A stretch of 50,974 nucleotides of DNA from Candidatus Latescibacterota bacterium (GCA_030658975.1 JAUSBL010000036.1:1-50974); one strand, 5' to 3'. Shown: positions 15,875 through 23,418, counted from the stretch's first letter. The notes: generated by a model not told the origin, from the letters alone. Numbers and translations are program-made.

Positions 15875-17950
15875 TCAGGGATACAGCCAACCGGCGGACA
15901 CGGCCGAGTTCCCGTCGGTGAACCCGCGCGCCGCGTCGATCCGCAGCTGGCCACGCCTGCCCGGCACCTTCACCCGCAGACCCGCGCCGCCGTCCACCTG
16001 CCATGGCGCGCGTCCGGCCCGGCCCGTCTCCCAGGGCTTGGCCACATCGACGAAGACAGCGCCGCCGAGCAGCACGGGACCCGGCCGCCACAGCCGGGCC
16101 TGCCGCTCGATCGTCGCGTGGGCGAGCGCGCGCCCGAAGACCGGTCCCTGCACGACGCCGCCGTCCAGCAGGGGATGCGCGCGCAGCAACGGCGCGCGCC
16201 CGTATCCGGTCCCCGCACCCGACCAGAGCGCCAGCGGTGCGCCCGCGGTCGCGCGGGAGATCCCCAGGCGACTGCGCCACGCTGCGTCTTCGCCCGAACC
16301 GCGCGAACACCATCGCAGGAACAGGCTGCCGGAACCGAACGGGCCGCCGCTCCCCAGACTAGCCCACCGCGCCAGCGCCGCCGTCAACGCCAGGCGGTCG
16401 CCCGCCCACCGCGTTTCCGCGCTGCCCGCGAGCGACACGTGGGCTCCCCGATCGCCCCACTCATCCAGCGCCGCACCGATCCCGAGGCGCAGATCCGGTC
16501 CGACCCAATCGGCGAAGGACAGACCCGTGCGCCGGCGCTCCTCGCGAATCGTCCCTATGCGGACCGCGCCGCCCATGGACGGCACGAGCGCGGAGGCATA
16601 GGCCTGGCGCTCCCAGAATCCTTCCACGCGCCAGATGCCGGGCCGCCCACCGACGGCCGGCACCGTCAGCGACATGCAGAGACGCGGGCGTTCCCGCCAC
16701 CAGTCCCATCCTGCGGACCACAGCTCTCCGTGCCCCAGGGGGCTCGCCACCTCGACGTCGATCCCATGCCCGAGCACGGCGTCGAGACCCGCGCTCACGA
16801 CGCCCCACCGGCCCCCGAACACGAGTGGCTGCTCCAGTACGATCACGTTCGGCTGGGTGATCCCGGCAGGCAGGGGCTTCAGGCTCAACCGGAGATCCGC
16901 CTGGGCCGGTAATTCCTCCAGGCGCCGGCCCGCTCTGCGGTAGGCTGCCGGCGTGAGCAACCGTCCCGGCGGCAGCTCGAGCTGAACGGCCACGACGGCG
17001 TAGCGCATGCGCTCCAGTCCGTCGATGCGCGCCAGGTCGGTCCGCGGTTCGGACAGGTGGTTCCAGGCACGCAGTGCGCCCTCCACATCCCCGAGCAGGA
17101 ACCGGCTGCCGGCCAGCAGACGCCGGGCGTGGGCATCACCCGCATCGAGCGCCAGGGCGCACTGCGCCAGCCGGCTCGCCGCCGGCCAGTCGTCGGCCAG
17201 GAAACGCAGGCCCGCGCGCTCCCGCAGCGGCGCCGCGGATCCGGGGCAGAGCGCCTGGGCGGCGCGGAACTCGTGCTCCGCGCCAGCGGCGTCCCCTTGC
17301 CGGGCCAGTTGGACGCCCGCCGCCAGCAGGGTATCGCACCCGCCAAGAACGGCGGACACCGGCAGATCCGCCGCCGGGATCTCCGGCGCGGCCAGCTCCC
17401 CGCTCGGCTGTGGTGGGAGAATCAGGAGCGCCCAGTTGCCGCTCCCGGACCAGGCGGCGGCGAACTCCTCTTCGCGCAGGGCCCGGAACGGCCCCACGAC
17501 GGGGTCGTGGACGACCACCCAGCCGCCGGTCCAGGCCACCAGCACCACGTAGTGATTAGAGTCGGCGCCCGCTCGCAGCAGGGCGATGATCGGCCGGCCC
17601 TGAGCCAGGTGTTCCACGATTCCGGCCTGGGTTCCCGCCAGGGGCAGCGCGGTCCAACCCGCGTCTTCGACGGTCTTCACGAGGGTGGCGGTGAGCAGAC
17701 CGGCCTGGCCGGGTTCCGCCAGAGCGGCGAAATCCTCGGCCAGGACTTCGGCCTTCCCCCAAAAACGCAGGACCATGGCGAGGGCGGCCCCGCCGCAGAG
17801 CACGCCGCTCTGGGGCACGTAGGGGACGTCCAGGAATCGCACCGCCTGCACTGCGCTTCCCCGGGCGGCCGGCGGCGCAGCCGTCGCCGGTGCGAACCGG
17901 ATCAGCGCCGCCGCCGCGACACAGAAGCCGGCTGCACGCCACGAAATCAC
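15875..17950 (-). CDS. PA2778-like C39 cysteine peptidase with TPR region and barrel-like C-terminal extension
   Basis: A 691-residue exported protein. After a signal peptide, residues about 36-180 form a C39-like papain fold: Cys52 in SGVLCGGAALAMVLRFWG, His133 in NHYVVLVAW and Asp149 in VVHDPVVG. Residues about 200-330 are TPR-like (LAAGVQLARQGDAAGAEHEFRAAQALCPG). Pseudomonas PA2778-type proteins end near here at roughly 320-330 residues. This one adds about 350 residues of alternating strands and Gly/Trp turns ending in SAVSAGWLYP, which looks like an outer-membrane barrel. It is 11 nt downstream of the PA2779-like gene, the same pairing as in Pseudomonas. The substrate is unknown. Confidence 0.82.
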   Translation of the reverse strand: MISWRAAGFCVAAAALIRFAPATAAPPAARGSAVQAVRFLDVPYVPQSGVLCGGAALAMVLRFWGKAEVLAEDFAALAEPGQAGLLTATLVKTVEDAGWTALPLAGTQAGIVEHLAQGRPIIALLRAGADSNHYVVLVAWTGGWVVVHDPVVGPFRALREEEFAAAWSGSGNWALLILPPQPSGELAAPEIPAADLPVSAVLGGCDTLLAAGVQLARQGDAAGAEHEFRAAQALCPGSAAPLRERAGLRFLADDWPAASRLAQCALALDAGDAHARRLLAGSRFLLGDVEGALRAWNHLSEPRTDLARIDGLERMRYAVVAVQLELPPGRLLTPAAYRRAGRRLEELPAQADLRLSLKPLPAGITQPNVIVLEQPLVFGGRWGVVSAGLDAVLGHGIDVEVASPLGHGELWSAGWDWWRERPRLCMSLTVPAVGGRPGIWRVEGFWERQAYASALVPSMGGAVRIGTIREERRRTGLSFADWVGPDLRLGIGAALDEWGDRGAHVSLAGSAETRWAGDRLALTAALARWASLGSGGPFGSGSLFLRWCSRGSGEDAAWRSRLGISRATAGAPLALWSGAGTGYGRAPLLRAHPLLDGGVVQGPVFGRALAHATIERQARLWRPGPVLLGGAVFVDVAKPWETGRAGRAPWQVDGGAGLRVKVPGRRGQLRIDAARGFTDGNSAVSAGWLYP

Positions 17951-17961
17951 GGCCTGCCGGC

Positions 17962-18384
17962 TCAGTTCACCAGCAGGATGAGGATCAGCAGGATGATGAT
18001 GATCGCGGTCGTCGAAATGACGACGTTGCTCTCTCCACCCGCGAGCCCCGCGTCGACGCCCCTTGCCTGCGCCGCCAGCGTCGCGAGCGCCTCTCCCGAG
18101 AGGACCGACGCCGCGGCGCTGGCCCGCCCGAGGTCCAGACCGGCGGACCCGGCGATGCGGCGCACGTCCTCGCGCTGCAGCATGGCCTGGATCGCCTGCC
18201 GGTCGGCGGCCTCCTGGTCGATCTGCTGATCGATCCTGACCAGGATCTCGTCCGCGCCGACCACATGACGCTGCGGCTCGACGGTCGGGCCGGCGCCCGC
18301 CGCGCCGCCGGCGAAGATCAGCATGCAGGCGCCGACGGCGCCCACGTTCATGGCATTCCTGAAGGATCTCTTGAGTTCATTCAT
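17962..18384 (-). CDS. PA2779-family protein
   Basis: 140 residues from ATG 18384, chosen because GGGAGTG lies 6 nt upstream. The signal-like N-terminus is MNELKRSFRNAMNVGAVGACMLIFAG. The middle is a helical region with the family pattern RIDQQIDQEAADRQAIQAML-REDV, then a domain of Ala-rich helices (AAASVLSGEALATLAAQ). It ends in a membrane helix (VVISTTAIIIILLILILLVN). It lies 11 nt upstream of the C39 peptidase gene, exactly the PA2779-PA2778 arrangement. The pair's role is unknown; in Pseudomonas it belongs to a cationic-peptide-responsive operon, as I recall. Confidence 0.82.
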   Translation of the reverse strand: MNELKRSFRNAMNVGAVGACMLIFAGGAAGAGPTVEPQRHVVGADEILVRIDQQIDQEAADRQAIQAMLQREDVRRIAGSAGLDLGRASAAASVLSGEALATLAAQARGVDAGLAGGESNVVISTTAIIIILLILILLVN

Positions 18385-18408
18385 GACACACTCCCATTCA
18401 TGCAGTGA

Positions 18409-18424
18409 AGCCGGGGCCGATCCA
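18409..18424 (-). promoter_or_regulatory. weak sigma-54 promoter candidate for the PA2779/PA2778-like pair
   Basis: On the minus strand TGGATCG-GCCC-CGGCT keeps GG-N10-GC and matches 8 of 12 positions. A near-match to the TGATCGA core (GGATCGA, 18499-18505) lies 76 bp upstream. The predicted start is very close to the ribosome site. Treat as speculative. Confidence 0.25.
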
Positions 18425-18652
18425 GTCCCTGCATCTGCAATCGACATGCCGCGTGTCTTGACGATCGTAACTGATCCATTAGCAAGGTGTTGATGGTGTC
18501 GATCCCGCCGTCGCCTCCATCATATAGGCGAACGCACCCATCAATATGGTCTGGAGAATGCGGGAATGGCCCACTGCGTTCATCGATGGGAACGCAAGTT
18601 GCCGAATCCGGTCGATGATGACGACCGTCCGTTCATCGAGCGCCCACGCCGT

Positions 18653-18839
18653 TCACCAGTAGAGCGCCTTGACCTCACCCCAGCGGAACTGTGTCGTCGG
18701 GATGAGGCAGGACTTCGACGTCGTAGATGAGGCCATCCCCGATGACGAGCAGCGTGGGCCAGCTCGCCACGCCGAAGGCCTTGACGGAACGAGGGCCGCC
18801 TCCCCGGAGGAAGGCGGCCCCTGACACGGGATCGGAACG
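18653..18839 (-). pseudogene. remnant of a secreted protein with the WGxVK C-terminal signature, frameshifted
   Basis: Minus-strand reading gives SVKAFGVASWPTLLVIGDG, then LIYDVEVLPHPDD, then a one-base shift to QFRWGEVKALYW and a stop (18653-18655). Removing one A near 18695 joins both parts into one frame. No start codon or signal peptide is present upstream; the frame closes at 18840. The ending matches the C-termini of the proteins at 18853 and 44310, so this is a decayed relative. Confidence 0.6.
18793..18820 (-). terminator. hairpin after the PPC-type secreted protein gene
   Basis: GGGCCGCCT (18793-18801) and AGGCGGCCC (18812-18820) form a perfect 9-bp stem with a 10-nt loop, 33 nt downstream of the stop of the 18853-19932 gene. 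It overlaps the decayed gene on the same strand. Confidence 0.55.
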
Positions 18840-18852
18840 TCAGCGGATCATG

Positions 18853-19932
18853 CTACTTGAACAGGGTCTTGACCTGTCCCCAGTTCATGTCCTCGTTCGA
18901 GACGGTGTTGAACTCGTTGTTGCTCACGGTCATGTAGTACGGGAACTCGTAGACCGGGCCGGTGAATTCCGTCGGGCCGACCCACAGCCAGATCACGTCG
19001 CCGGCGGTGACCGGGAAGGACAGCACGCCGGGGGCGCCGCACACGGGATTCGCCTGCAGCTCGACGTCGGCCAGGGCGCAGTCCGCCGGGCCCAGCTTGA
19101 ACAGGTAGGTGGGATACAGGGACTCGACCGAGACTTCCATCATGCCGGTGTTCAGGGCGGTGACGATGAACCAGTCGGTGTCGCGGAACTGCTCGCCCGC
19201 GGGGCCGAGGTGCCAGCCGCTGACGCCGCTCAGCCAGGCGTAGCCGTCGTAGGGGGCGACGCCGTCCTCGTCGTTGGTCCAGTCGATAGTCAGGAAGTTG
19301 CCCATCATGCCGTTGCAGCCGCTGTTGTACTCGTCGACGTAGCCGTCGTACATCGTGGGCTCGCCCTCGGCCACGGCCTCGGCGGGAATAACCACCTCGA
19401 GGCAGGGCTCGTCGCCGGTGACGTACATCTGGTAGTTGCCGAAGTCTCCACCGTAGCCGTCAACGACGATGTAGTAGGTCGAGCCGCCGGTGAGGGTGGC
19501 CTCGGCCAGCGAGGTGTAGTAGCCGCAGCTATCATCGTAATAGAAGTCGTCGTTGCAGCCGACGACGTTCAGGAACTCGTCGATGACGTAAGCCTTGGTG
19601 TCGTAGTCGGAGCCGCAGAGGTCGACCGTGAGCACCAGGTCCGTCATCGGCGTGTAGCTGTACACGACGTCGGGCGACGTCGAGCCGGAGTACGGGCAGA
19701 CCGCATCGTAGTCGTTGATGTGACCGGCGGTGGTGCCGCTGTCCGAGTAGGGCAGCGAGGCGATGCCCAGCGCCGAGGAGATGTCCTCGCCGCCCACGCG
19801 GGTGCCTTCGGGCGAGATGTACTGGACGATCGGCGTGTTCTTGGCGGGAATGTTCCGCGAGTTGCCCAGGTCCTGTGCGATGGCTGTGCCGGTGATCGCC
19901 ACGATCATCAGCATCACGATGACTTTGCGCAT
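18853..19932 (-). CDS. secreted PPC-type protein with C-terminal WGQVKTLFK signature
   Basis: GAGGGGGA lies 5 nt before ATG 19932, so this start is used, giving 359 residues with signal peptide MRKVIVMLMIVAITGTAIAQ. Residues about 60-185 resemble a bacterial pre-peptidase C-terminal (PPC) domain: INDYDAVCPYSGSTSPDVVYSYTP, LTVDLCGSDYDTKAYV, STYYIVVDGYGGDFGNYQMYV. A second beta-sandwich follows from 190. The protein is very acidic and rich in Asp-Tyr pairs. It ends SNEDMNWGQVKTLFK. The same W-G-x-V-K ending occurs at 44310 and in two remnants. The nearby minus-strand promoter fits sigma-70. The function is unknown; PPC domains are surface or secreted accessory modules. Confidence 0.8.
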   Translation of the reverse strand: MRKVIVMLMIVAITGTAIAQDLGNSRNIPAKNTPIVQYISPEGTRVGGEDISSALGIASLPYSDSGTTAGHINDYDAVCPYSGSTSPDVVYSYTPMTDLVLTVDLCGSDYDTKAYVIDEFLNVVGCNDDFYYDDSCGYYTSLAEATLTGGSTYYIVVDGYGGDFGNYQMYVTGDEPCLEVVIPAEAVAEGEPTMYDGYVDEYNSGCNGMMGNFLTIDWTNDEDGVAPYDGYAWLSGVSGWHLGPAGEQFRDTDWFIVTALNTGMMEVSVESLYPTYLFKLGPADCALADVELQANPVCGAPGVLSFPVTAGDVIWLWVGPTEFTGPVYEFPYYMTVSNNEFNTVSNEDMNWGQVKTLFK

Positions 19933-20285
19933 GTTGTCCCCCTCGTTCATCAGTAGGATGCCCCTTGTGGGATTGGGCGTCTCTCCCACGGTGATGGCTG
20001 ACGGAGTTCCGAAGAATCAGCTGTCGGGGGCGAAGGCCTGACACGATACGAACACCGCATGGCCGACTCGGACGAGACTCCTCCAACCGATTCCGATCAT
20101 ATGACCAACGGTACGCAATTATCAACAAAGAAATTTGATATTTTATAGTAGTGTGCAGAAACGAGAAGTCGTTTAATTATCCTAATTATTCATAAATAGT
20201 TACGAAGCTGGGAGCAGTTTGGAAGCCGCCGGCCCGCTCCCGGTCTGGAGGATTTCCGGCGAGTAGCACGGTCGCGATGGACCGG
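19933..20285. other. 353-bp AT-rich intergenic region
   Basis: GC content drops sharply between about 20110 and 20215. The region holds the leader and probable promoter (20096-20125) of the PPC-type gene, and the 3' flank of the truncated sigma-factor gene. I looked for sigma regions 3 and 4 here in all frames of the minus strand and found none. Confidence 0.6.
20096..20125 (-). promoter_or_regulatory. sigma-70-like promoter for the PPC-type secreted protein
   Basis: On the minus strand TTGATA (20125-20120), an 18-bp spacer and TATGAT (20101-20096) make a good housekeeping promoter, about 160 nt before ATG 19932, inside an AT-rich tract. Confidence 0.45.
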
Positions 20286-20723
20286 TCAATCCGCCCACGT
20301 CGCGGAACTCCGCCGCTGCGCCGGCAAGCCGATCACCAGCGTGGACGGCAGGCGCGGCGCCCGGACATGGACGATGACCGCCCTGCGGATCGCCCGGCCG
20401 ATCCAGAGCTTCGCGAACGAGATGAAACGGATTCCCCTGCTGCCGTCGTAATTGCGGGCGGCCGAGATGAGCCCGACGTTGCCCTCCGCGATCAGGTCCA
20501 GGTCGCCGAGACCGTGATGGTGGAACTGCCTGGCGATCCCGACGACGTGGCTCAGGTTGGCGTTGACCAGCTGGTCGAGCGCCTCCCGATCGCCGTCGCG
20601 GATGCGCCCCGCCAGCCCGAGTTCCTCGTCCCGTGTCAGCTTCTTGTATTGCTCGATCTGCAGCAGATAATGCATCAAACGGGGATCCTCGGCCCGCACG
20701 ATGCTCATTCTCGTCTCCACCAT
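20286..20723 (-). CDS. sigma-70 family protein ending after region 2
   Basis: 145 residues from ATG 20723, chosen because AGGAGG lies 7 nt upstream. Region 1.2 (LMHYLLQIEQYKKLTRDEELGLAGRIRDGD, 16-45) and region 2 (EALDQLVNANLSHVVGIARQF, then LDLIAEGNVGLISAARNYD, ISFAKLWIGRAIRRAV) are well kept, including core-binding and -10 recognition helices. The chain stops after RAPRLPSTL, where region 3 would start; the last 20 residues are unrelated. Regions 3 and 4 are missing, so -35 recognition is lost. It could be a decayed gene, or a small regulator that binds core polymerase. A sigma-54 promoter match and candidate UAS lie upstream, which favours an expressed product. Confidence 0.75.
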   Translation of the reverse strand: MVETRMSIVRAEDPRLMHYLLQIEQYKKLTRDEELGLAGRIRDGDREALDQLVNANLSHVVGIARQFHHHGLGDLDLIAEGNVGLISAARNYDGSRGIRFISFAKLWIGRAIRRAVIVHVRAPRLPSTLVIGLPAQRRSSATWAD

Positions 20724-20753
20724 GTCGCTGCCTCCTGTGAATCTTCGCATCCG

Positions 20754-20769
20754 CGCATAATTCGGGCCC
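20754..20769 (-). promoter_or_regulatory. sigma-54 promoter candidate for the truncated sigma-factor gene
   Basis: On the minus strand GGGCCCG-AATT-ATGCG keeps GG-N10-GC and matches 8 of 12 positions. The predicted start near 20744 precedes the AGGAGG site (20731-20736) and the ATG at 20723 by a short leader. Confidence 0.4.
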
Positions 20770-20840
20770 CGAAAATTCCACGATCTTATAAGGAGTTACG
20801 CTCAGCCCACCATCTGCGCCGTTATCAAAACGAAACAAGG

Positions 20841-20847
20841 TCGATCA
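20841..20847 (-). promoter_or_regulatory. candidate upstream activating sequence, TGATCGA core
   Basis: TGATCGA on the minus strand ends 73 bp before the -24 GG at 20767-20768. On the plus strand the surroundings read GATCAGATTGAT, close to the inner part of the published XylR site (GATCAATTGATC). Confidence 0.38.
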
Positions 20848-20931
20848 GATTGATGTGTAGCGTCCGCCTCGTCGACCGAGGCGTCTGCGTCGGGAATCAC
20901 CGCCCGTGGCTGCGGAGCCTCGTGGACGGTC

Positions 20932-21018
20932 CTACCGTCGGCGCCTGCTCCAGAAGAGGCCGCCGCCGCCGAACAGGATGAAAGCCAACACGATGATGAT
21001 GAGTGTTTCCGAGTTCAT
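20932..21018 (-). CDS. 28-residue membrane peptide
   Basis: The frame encodes MNSETLIIIVLAFILFGGGG followed by LFWSRRRR. It is one hydrophobic helix with a Gly4 break and a positively charged end, a pattern common in small, unnamed stress-cluster peptides. GGGAGA lies 4 nt before the ATG. It is 85 nt downstream of csbD on the same strand and may share its transcript. The role is unknown. Confidence 0.6.
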   Translation of the reverse strand: MNSETLIIIVLAFILFGGGGLFWSRRRR

Positions 21019-21103
21019 GTTCTCTCCCTTGAAACTGCTGTATCCCTGCGAGGGCGCGTTCATCCGGATGTCAACGGTTCAGCTGATCGGCGCCCCGCTC
21101 GAG

Positions 21104-21271
21104 CTAGTTCTTCTTCTTGTCCTTCACCACATGCTTGACGTCGTTGACCGCGCCTTTGACCTTACCCTTGAACTCGTCGCGCTTGCCTTCGTTCTCAAGT
21201 TTCTTGTCGCCGGTCAAGCCGCCGACAGTTTTTTTGATCTTGCCCTTCGTCTTGTCGATGTGCTCGCCCAT
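21104..21271 (-). CDS. CsbD-family stress protein
   Basis: A 55-residue, strongly charged, helical protein beginning MGEHIDKTKGKIKKTVGGLT, then GDKKLENEGKRDEFKGKVKG, and ending in a Lys-rich tail. The TKGKIKKTVGGLTGDKKLENEGK block is the CsbD signature. CsbD proteins are abundant under general stress in many bacteria, without a known mechanism. GGGAGAAACC precedes ATG 21271. A sigma-54 promoter match (21327-21342) and the exact TTTTGATCGAG element lie upstream, instead of the alternative-sigma promoters usual for csbD in Bacillus. Confidence 0.9.
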   Translation of the reverse strand: MGEHIDKTKGKIKKTVGGLTGDKKLENEGKRDEFKGKVKGAVNDVKHVVKDKKKN

Positions 21272-21326
21272 TCGGTTTCTCCCAGTTGGATGTTCAACAA
21301 GTTCCGTTGCCTACAGGAGGCCTGAA

Positions 21327-21342
21327 GGCAAGTTCCGGACCA
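21327..21342 (-). promoter_or_regulatory. sigma-54 promoter for csbD
   Basis: On the minus strand TGGTCCG-GAAC-TTGCC matches 9 of 12 consensus positions, with complete TGG and TTGC cores and GG-N10-GC spacing. The predicted start near 21317 leaves a 46-nt leader before csbD. Confidence 0.55.
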
Positions 21343-21405
21343 TGGCCACAACTCCTGCAAATACAGGCAGTTGCGCATGATTCCCGGTCCCGGCGAGCCG
21401 GTCGC

Positions 21406-21416
21406 CTCGATCAAAA
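21406..21416 (-). promoter_or_regulatory. candidate upstream activating sequence TTTTGATCGAG
   Basis: Identical over 11 bases to the element at 2915-2925. It ends 65 bp before the -24 GG of the csbD promoter. The 350-bp gap 21272-21621 otherwise contains no gene that I can support. Confidence 0.45.
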
Positions 21417-21621
21417 TGGATGACTGCCGTTCCGATCGGACGCGGCGAATGTTCGTGGCAGATTGATGATTGGTCCTGCTCCGACAGTATCGCGGGAGGA
21501 TCGCGCAGGAAGCTGTTTCACTGCTATCCTGTGGCTGTTCACCAGCGATTCGGCGCGGCGGCGCGCGGATCGCCTGCGACGACTGATCGCCGGACACCTG
21601 CAACACGAAGCCGGAGCGCCC

Positions 21622-22140
21622 ATGAGACCGAGCACACGTCTTGCCTGGATTGCACGGCCGGACATCTTGGTGGCACTCGTTCTGAGCGCGGCCTTGGCGA
21701 TCGTCGCCGTCGGGTGCGACGACCGCGAGGAAGCAGCTGCGGCTCGGGAAACGATGCTGACCGCCCGCATCGACAGCCTCCACGAACAGGCCCGTCTCTC
21801 GGAGAGTCTCAGGGATTCCTTGCGGGCGGTGATCGCGAACCTGGAGGCATCGGTCTCCCACGAGCTCTCACTGCCGGATCTCGAGTTTCTGAAGAAGCGG
21901 GGTCTCGGGAATCCCGTCGTCGAACTCTTCGACGACCTGGCGAAGCACCCGGAGGTTTTTCCGGCCAACGTCCCCTCCAAGCCGTGGGTGTACCGGCCGG
22001 ATCGGTCGCGGACCGTCGTGCTGAGCAGGAACTGGATGTTTACGGTGATCAGCGACGGTCATTACGAGCGCGAAGCTCTCCTGAAGTACGTGATCGAGGG
22101 ACCCGGCCTTATCAGATGGGAATGTGTCCGGCAGGAGTGA
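21622..22140 (+). CDS. hypothetical protein, probable lipoprotein
   Basis: 172 residues from ATG 21622 (CCGGAG upstream); the frame is open further upstream without a ribosome site. The N-terminus MRPSTRLAWIARPDILVALVLSAALAIVAVGC resembles a lipoprotein signal with an imperfect lipobox (AVGC). A short coiled coil follows (AARETMLTARIDSLHEQARLSESLRDSLRAVIANLEAS). Then comes a compact domain (DLEFLKKRGLGNPVVELFDDLAKHP ... RNWMFTVISDGHYEREALLKYVIEGPGLIRWECV) with a helix-plus-strands pattern. I do not recognise the family. The 3' end overlaps a decayed gene on the other strand. Confidence 0.68.
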   Translation: MRPSTRLAWIARPDILVALVLSAALAIVAVGCDDREEAAAARETMLTARIDSLHEQARLSESLRDSLRAVIANLEASVSHELSLPDLEFLKKRGLGNPVVELFDDLAKHPEVFPANVPSKPWVYRPDRSRTVVLSRNWMFTVISDGHYEREALLKYVIEGPGLIRWECVRQE

Positions 22141-22330
22141 ACTGCGGTGCGTAGAGCGCCTTGACCGCCCCCCAGCTCAGGTCCTCGTTCGAAAGGAACG
22201 GCGGGGCCGGCACTGCGATTTCGACATCCCTTTGCCCAACCAGGTAATAGCGCAGTCCGGCCCGGCCCTTCCGCATCTCCCCGGCCGCGGACACGACGTG
22301 GAAATACTGCAGTGAGTCGATCGTGATCAT
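22112..22330 (-). pseudogene. remnant of a WGxVK-signature secreted protein
   Basis: The frame reads LSNEDLSWGAVKALY near its end, the same SNED..WG.VK pattern as the 18853 protein, but continues ten residues beyond (APQFTPAGHIPI) through a lost stop and into the convergent gene. It has only about 70-95 residues, no signal peptide and no ribosome site; the open frame runs back to 22393 without a start typical of the family. The remaining upstream part (LRYYLVGQRDVEIAV) looks like the last strands of a beta domain. Confidence 0.6.
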
Positions 22331-22385
22331 ACCGGTCTGCGGGGTTGCGGGATCGTCGCCGGCCTCATTCCGCCGCGCTCGCCGG

Positions 22386-23210
22386 TCATTCCTTCACCAG
22401 TTCCACGCGCCGGTTCCTGGCTCGGCCCTCCTCCGTATCGTTGGCGGCGACGGGCGCCAGCGGCCCCACGCCGTGTCCCTCCAGGCGGGAGGCGGCGACG
22501 CCGTGCCCGGCGACGAGAGCCTGGACCACGGCCTCGGCGCGCGCGCGGGAGAGCGCCAGGTTGGCCTCCAGGGTGCCCGTCATGTCCGTGTGGCCCACGA
22601 CCTTGAGGTTCAGGCCGGGCTCCTGCGCCAGCAGTTTGGCGATCTCCGCGAGGGCGGGCTGCGATTCCGGCTTCACCTCGGACTTGTCCGTATCGAAGTA
22701 GATGCCGTACAGCGCCGTGTGGCCCGCGGACGCGAGGTCGTTGCCCAGGGCCGCCGCGTCGGCGACGATGTACTGGGTCATCGCGACCTTCGCCACGATG
22801 CGCAGCCAGATGAGGCCGTTCCCCTTCTCGGCCTGCACCCAGACCTCCCGGCCGTCCTTGACGATCTTCCCGTTCACGCGGCGCTTGGGGTCGGACGTCA
22901 GGATCGTCCCGCCGGCCTTCTGGATGGCGCTCTCGTAGTTCCGCACCACCGCCAGCGCAGAGGGCTCCTGCGACTTGTCGGCGATCCTGTAGGTGATGAA
23001 GGTGTACTCGCCCTCGACGGGGAGCTTTTCCCTCGGCGCCATGGAAAAATCGAACATCCCATACTCTTCGACCTTGCAGTCCTGGATGATGTAGCCGGGC
23101 ATGCGCGTCGGGAAGAGCGCGTGGTCGGCGCACCCGGCCTTGTCGGTCTGGGCGGCGGCGGGCAGGGCGCACAGCAGCGCGGCGCAAAGGACCAGGAACT
23201 TGCGGAACAT
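22386..23210 (-). CDS. OmpA-family protein with DUF4892-like N-terminal domain
   Basis: AAGGAG lies 6 nt before ATG 23210, giving 274 residues with signal peptide MFRKFLVLCAALLCALPAAAQ. Residues about 25-150 (ADHALFPTRMPGYIIQDCKVEEYGMFDF ... AVVRNYESAIQKAGGTIL) match the domain found before OmpA modules in DUF4892-type proteins. Residues about 165-274 are OmpA-like: GIYFDTDKSEVKPESQPALAEIAKLL, then VVGHTDMTGTLEANLALSRARAEAV and NRRVELV. The module binds peptidoglycan non-covalently. The N-terminal part is probably periplasmic. The gene appears monocistronic. Confidence 0.88.
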   Translation of the reverse strand: MFRKFLVLCAALLCALPAAAQTDKAGCADHALFPTRMPGYIIQDCKVEEYGMFDFSMAPREKLPVEGEYTFITYRIADKSQEPSALAVVRNYESAIQKAGGTILTSDPKRRVNGKIVKDGREVWVQAEKGNGLIWLRIVAKVAMTQYIVADAAALGNDLASAGHTALYGIYFDTDKSEVKPESQPALAEIAKLLAQEPGLNLKVVGHTDMTGTLEANLALSRARAEAVVQALVAGHGVAASRLEGHGVGPLAPVAANDTEEGRARNRRVELVKE

Positions 23211-23418
23211 GGGGACTCCTTGTCGGCGTTGTTCGCGGTACGCGGCCGGTCCGCAGGATGGGCATCTCGAAACCGGGAACGAGTCTATCACGGGCGCGCC
23301 GGTTCCCATTGTGGAATCTCCAGGCTTGTCCTAGCATCAGGCTCCGGGACCAGCCCACCCGGTCCGTCGGCTGCGCGGGCTTCGAGCCTCGCGTTCCATC
23401 ATGCCGGGAGGGTGCGTC

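Noticed and set aside
21406..21621. Open frames upstream of 21622 as part of the lipoprotein gene
   Set aside because: No ribosome site, and the sequence before ATG 21622 does not look like coding sequence; the region is better explained as regulatory DNA for csbD on the other strand.
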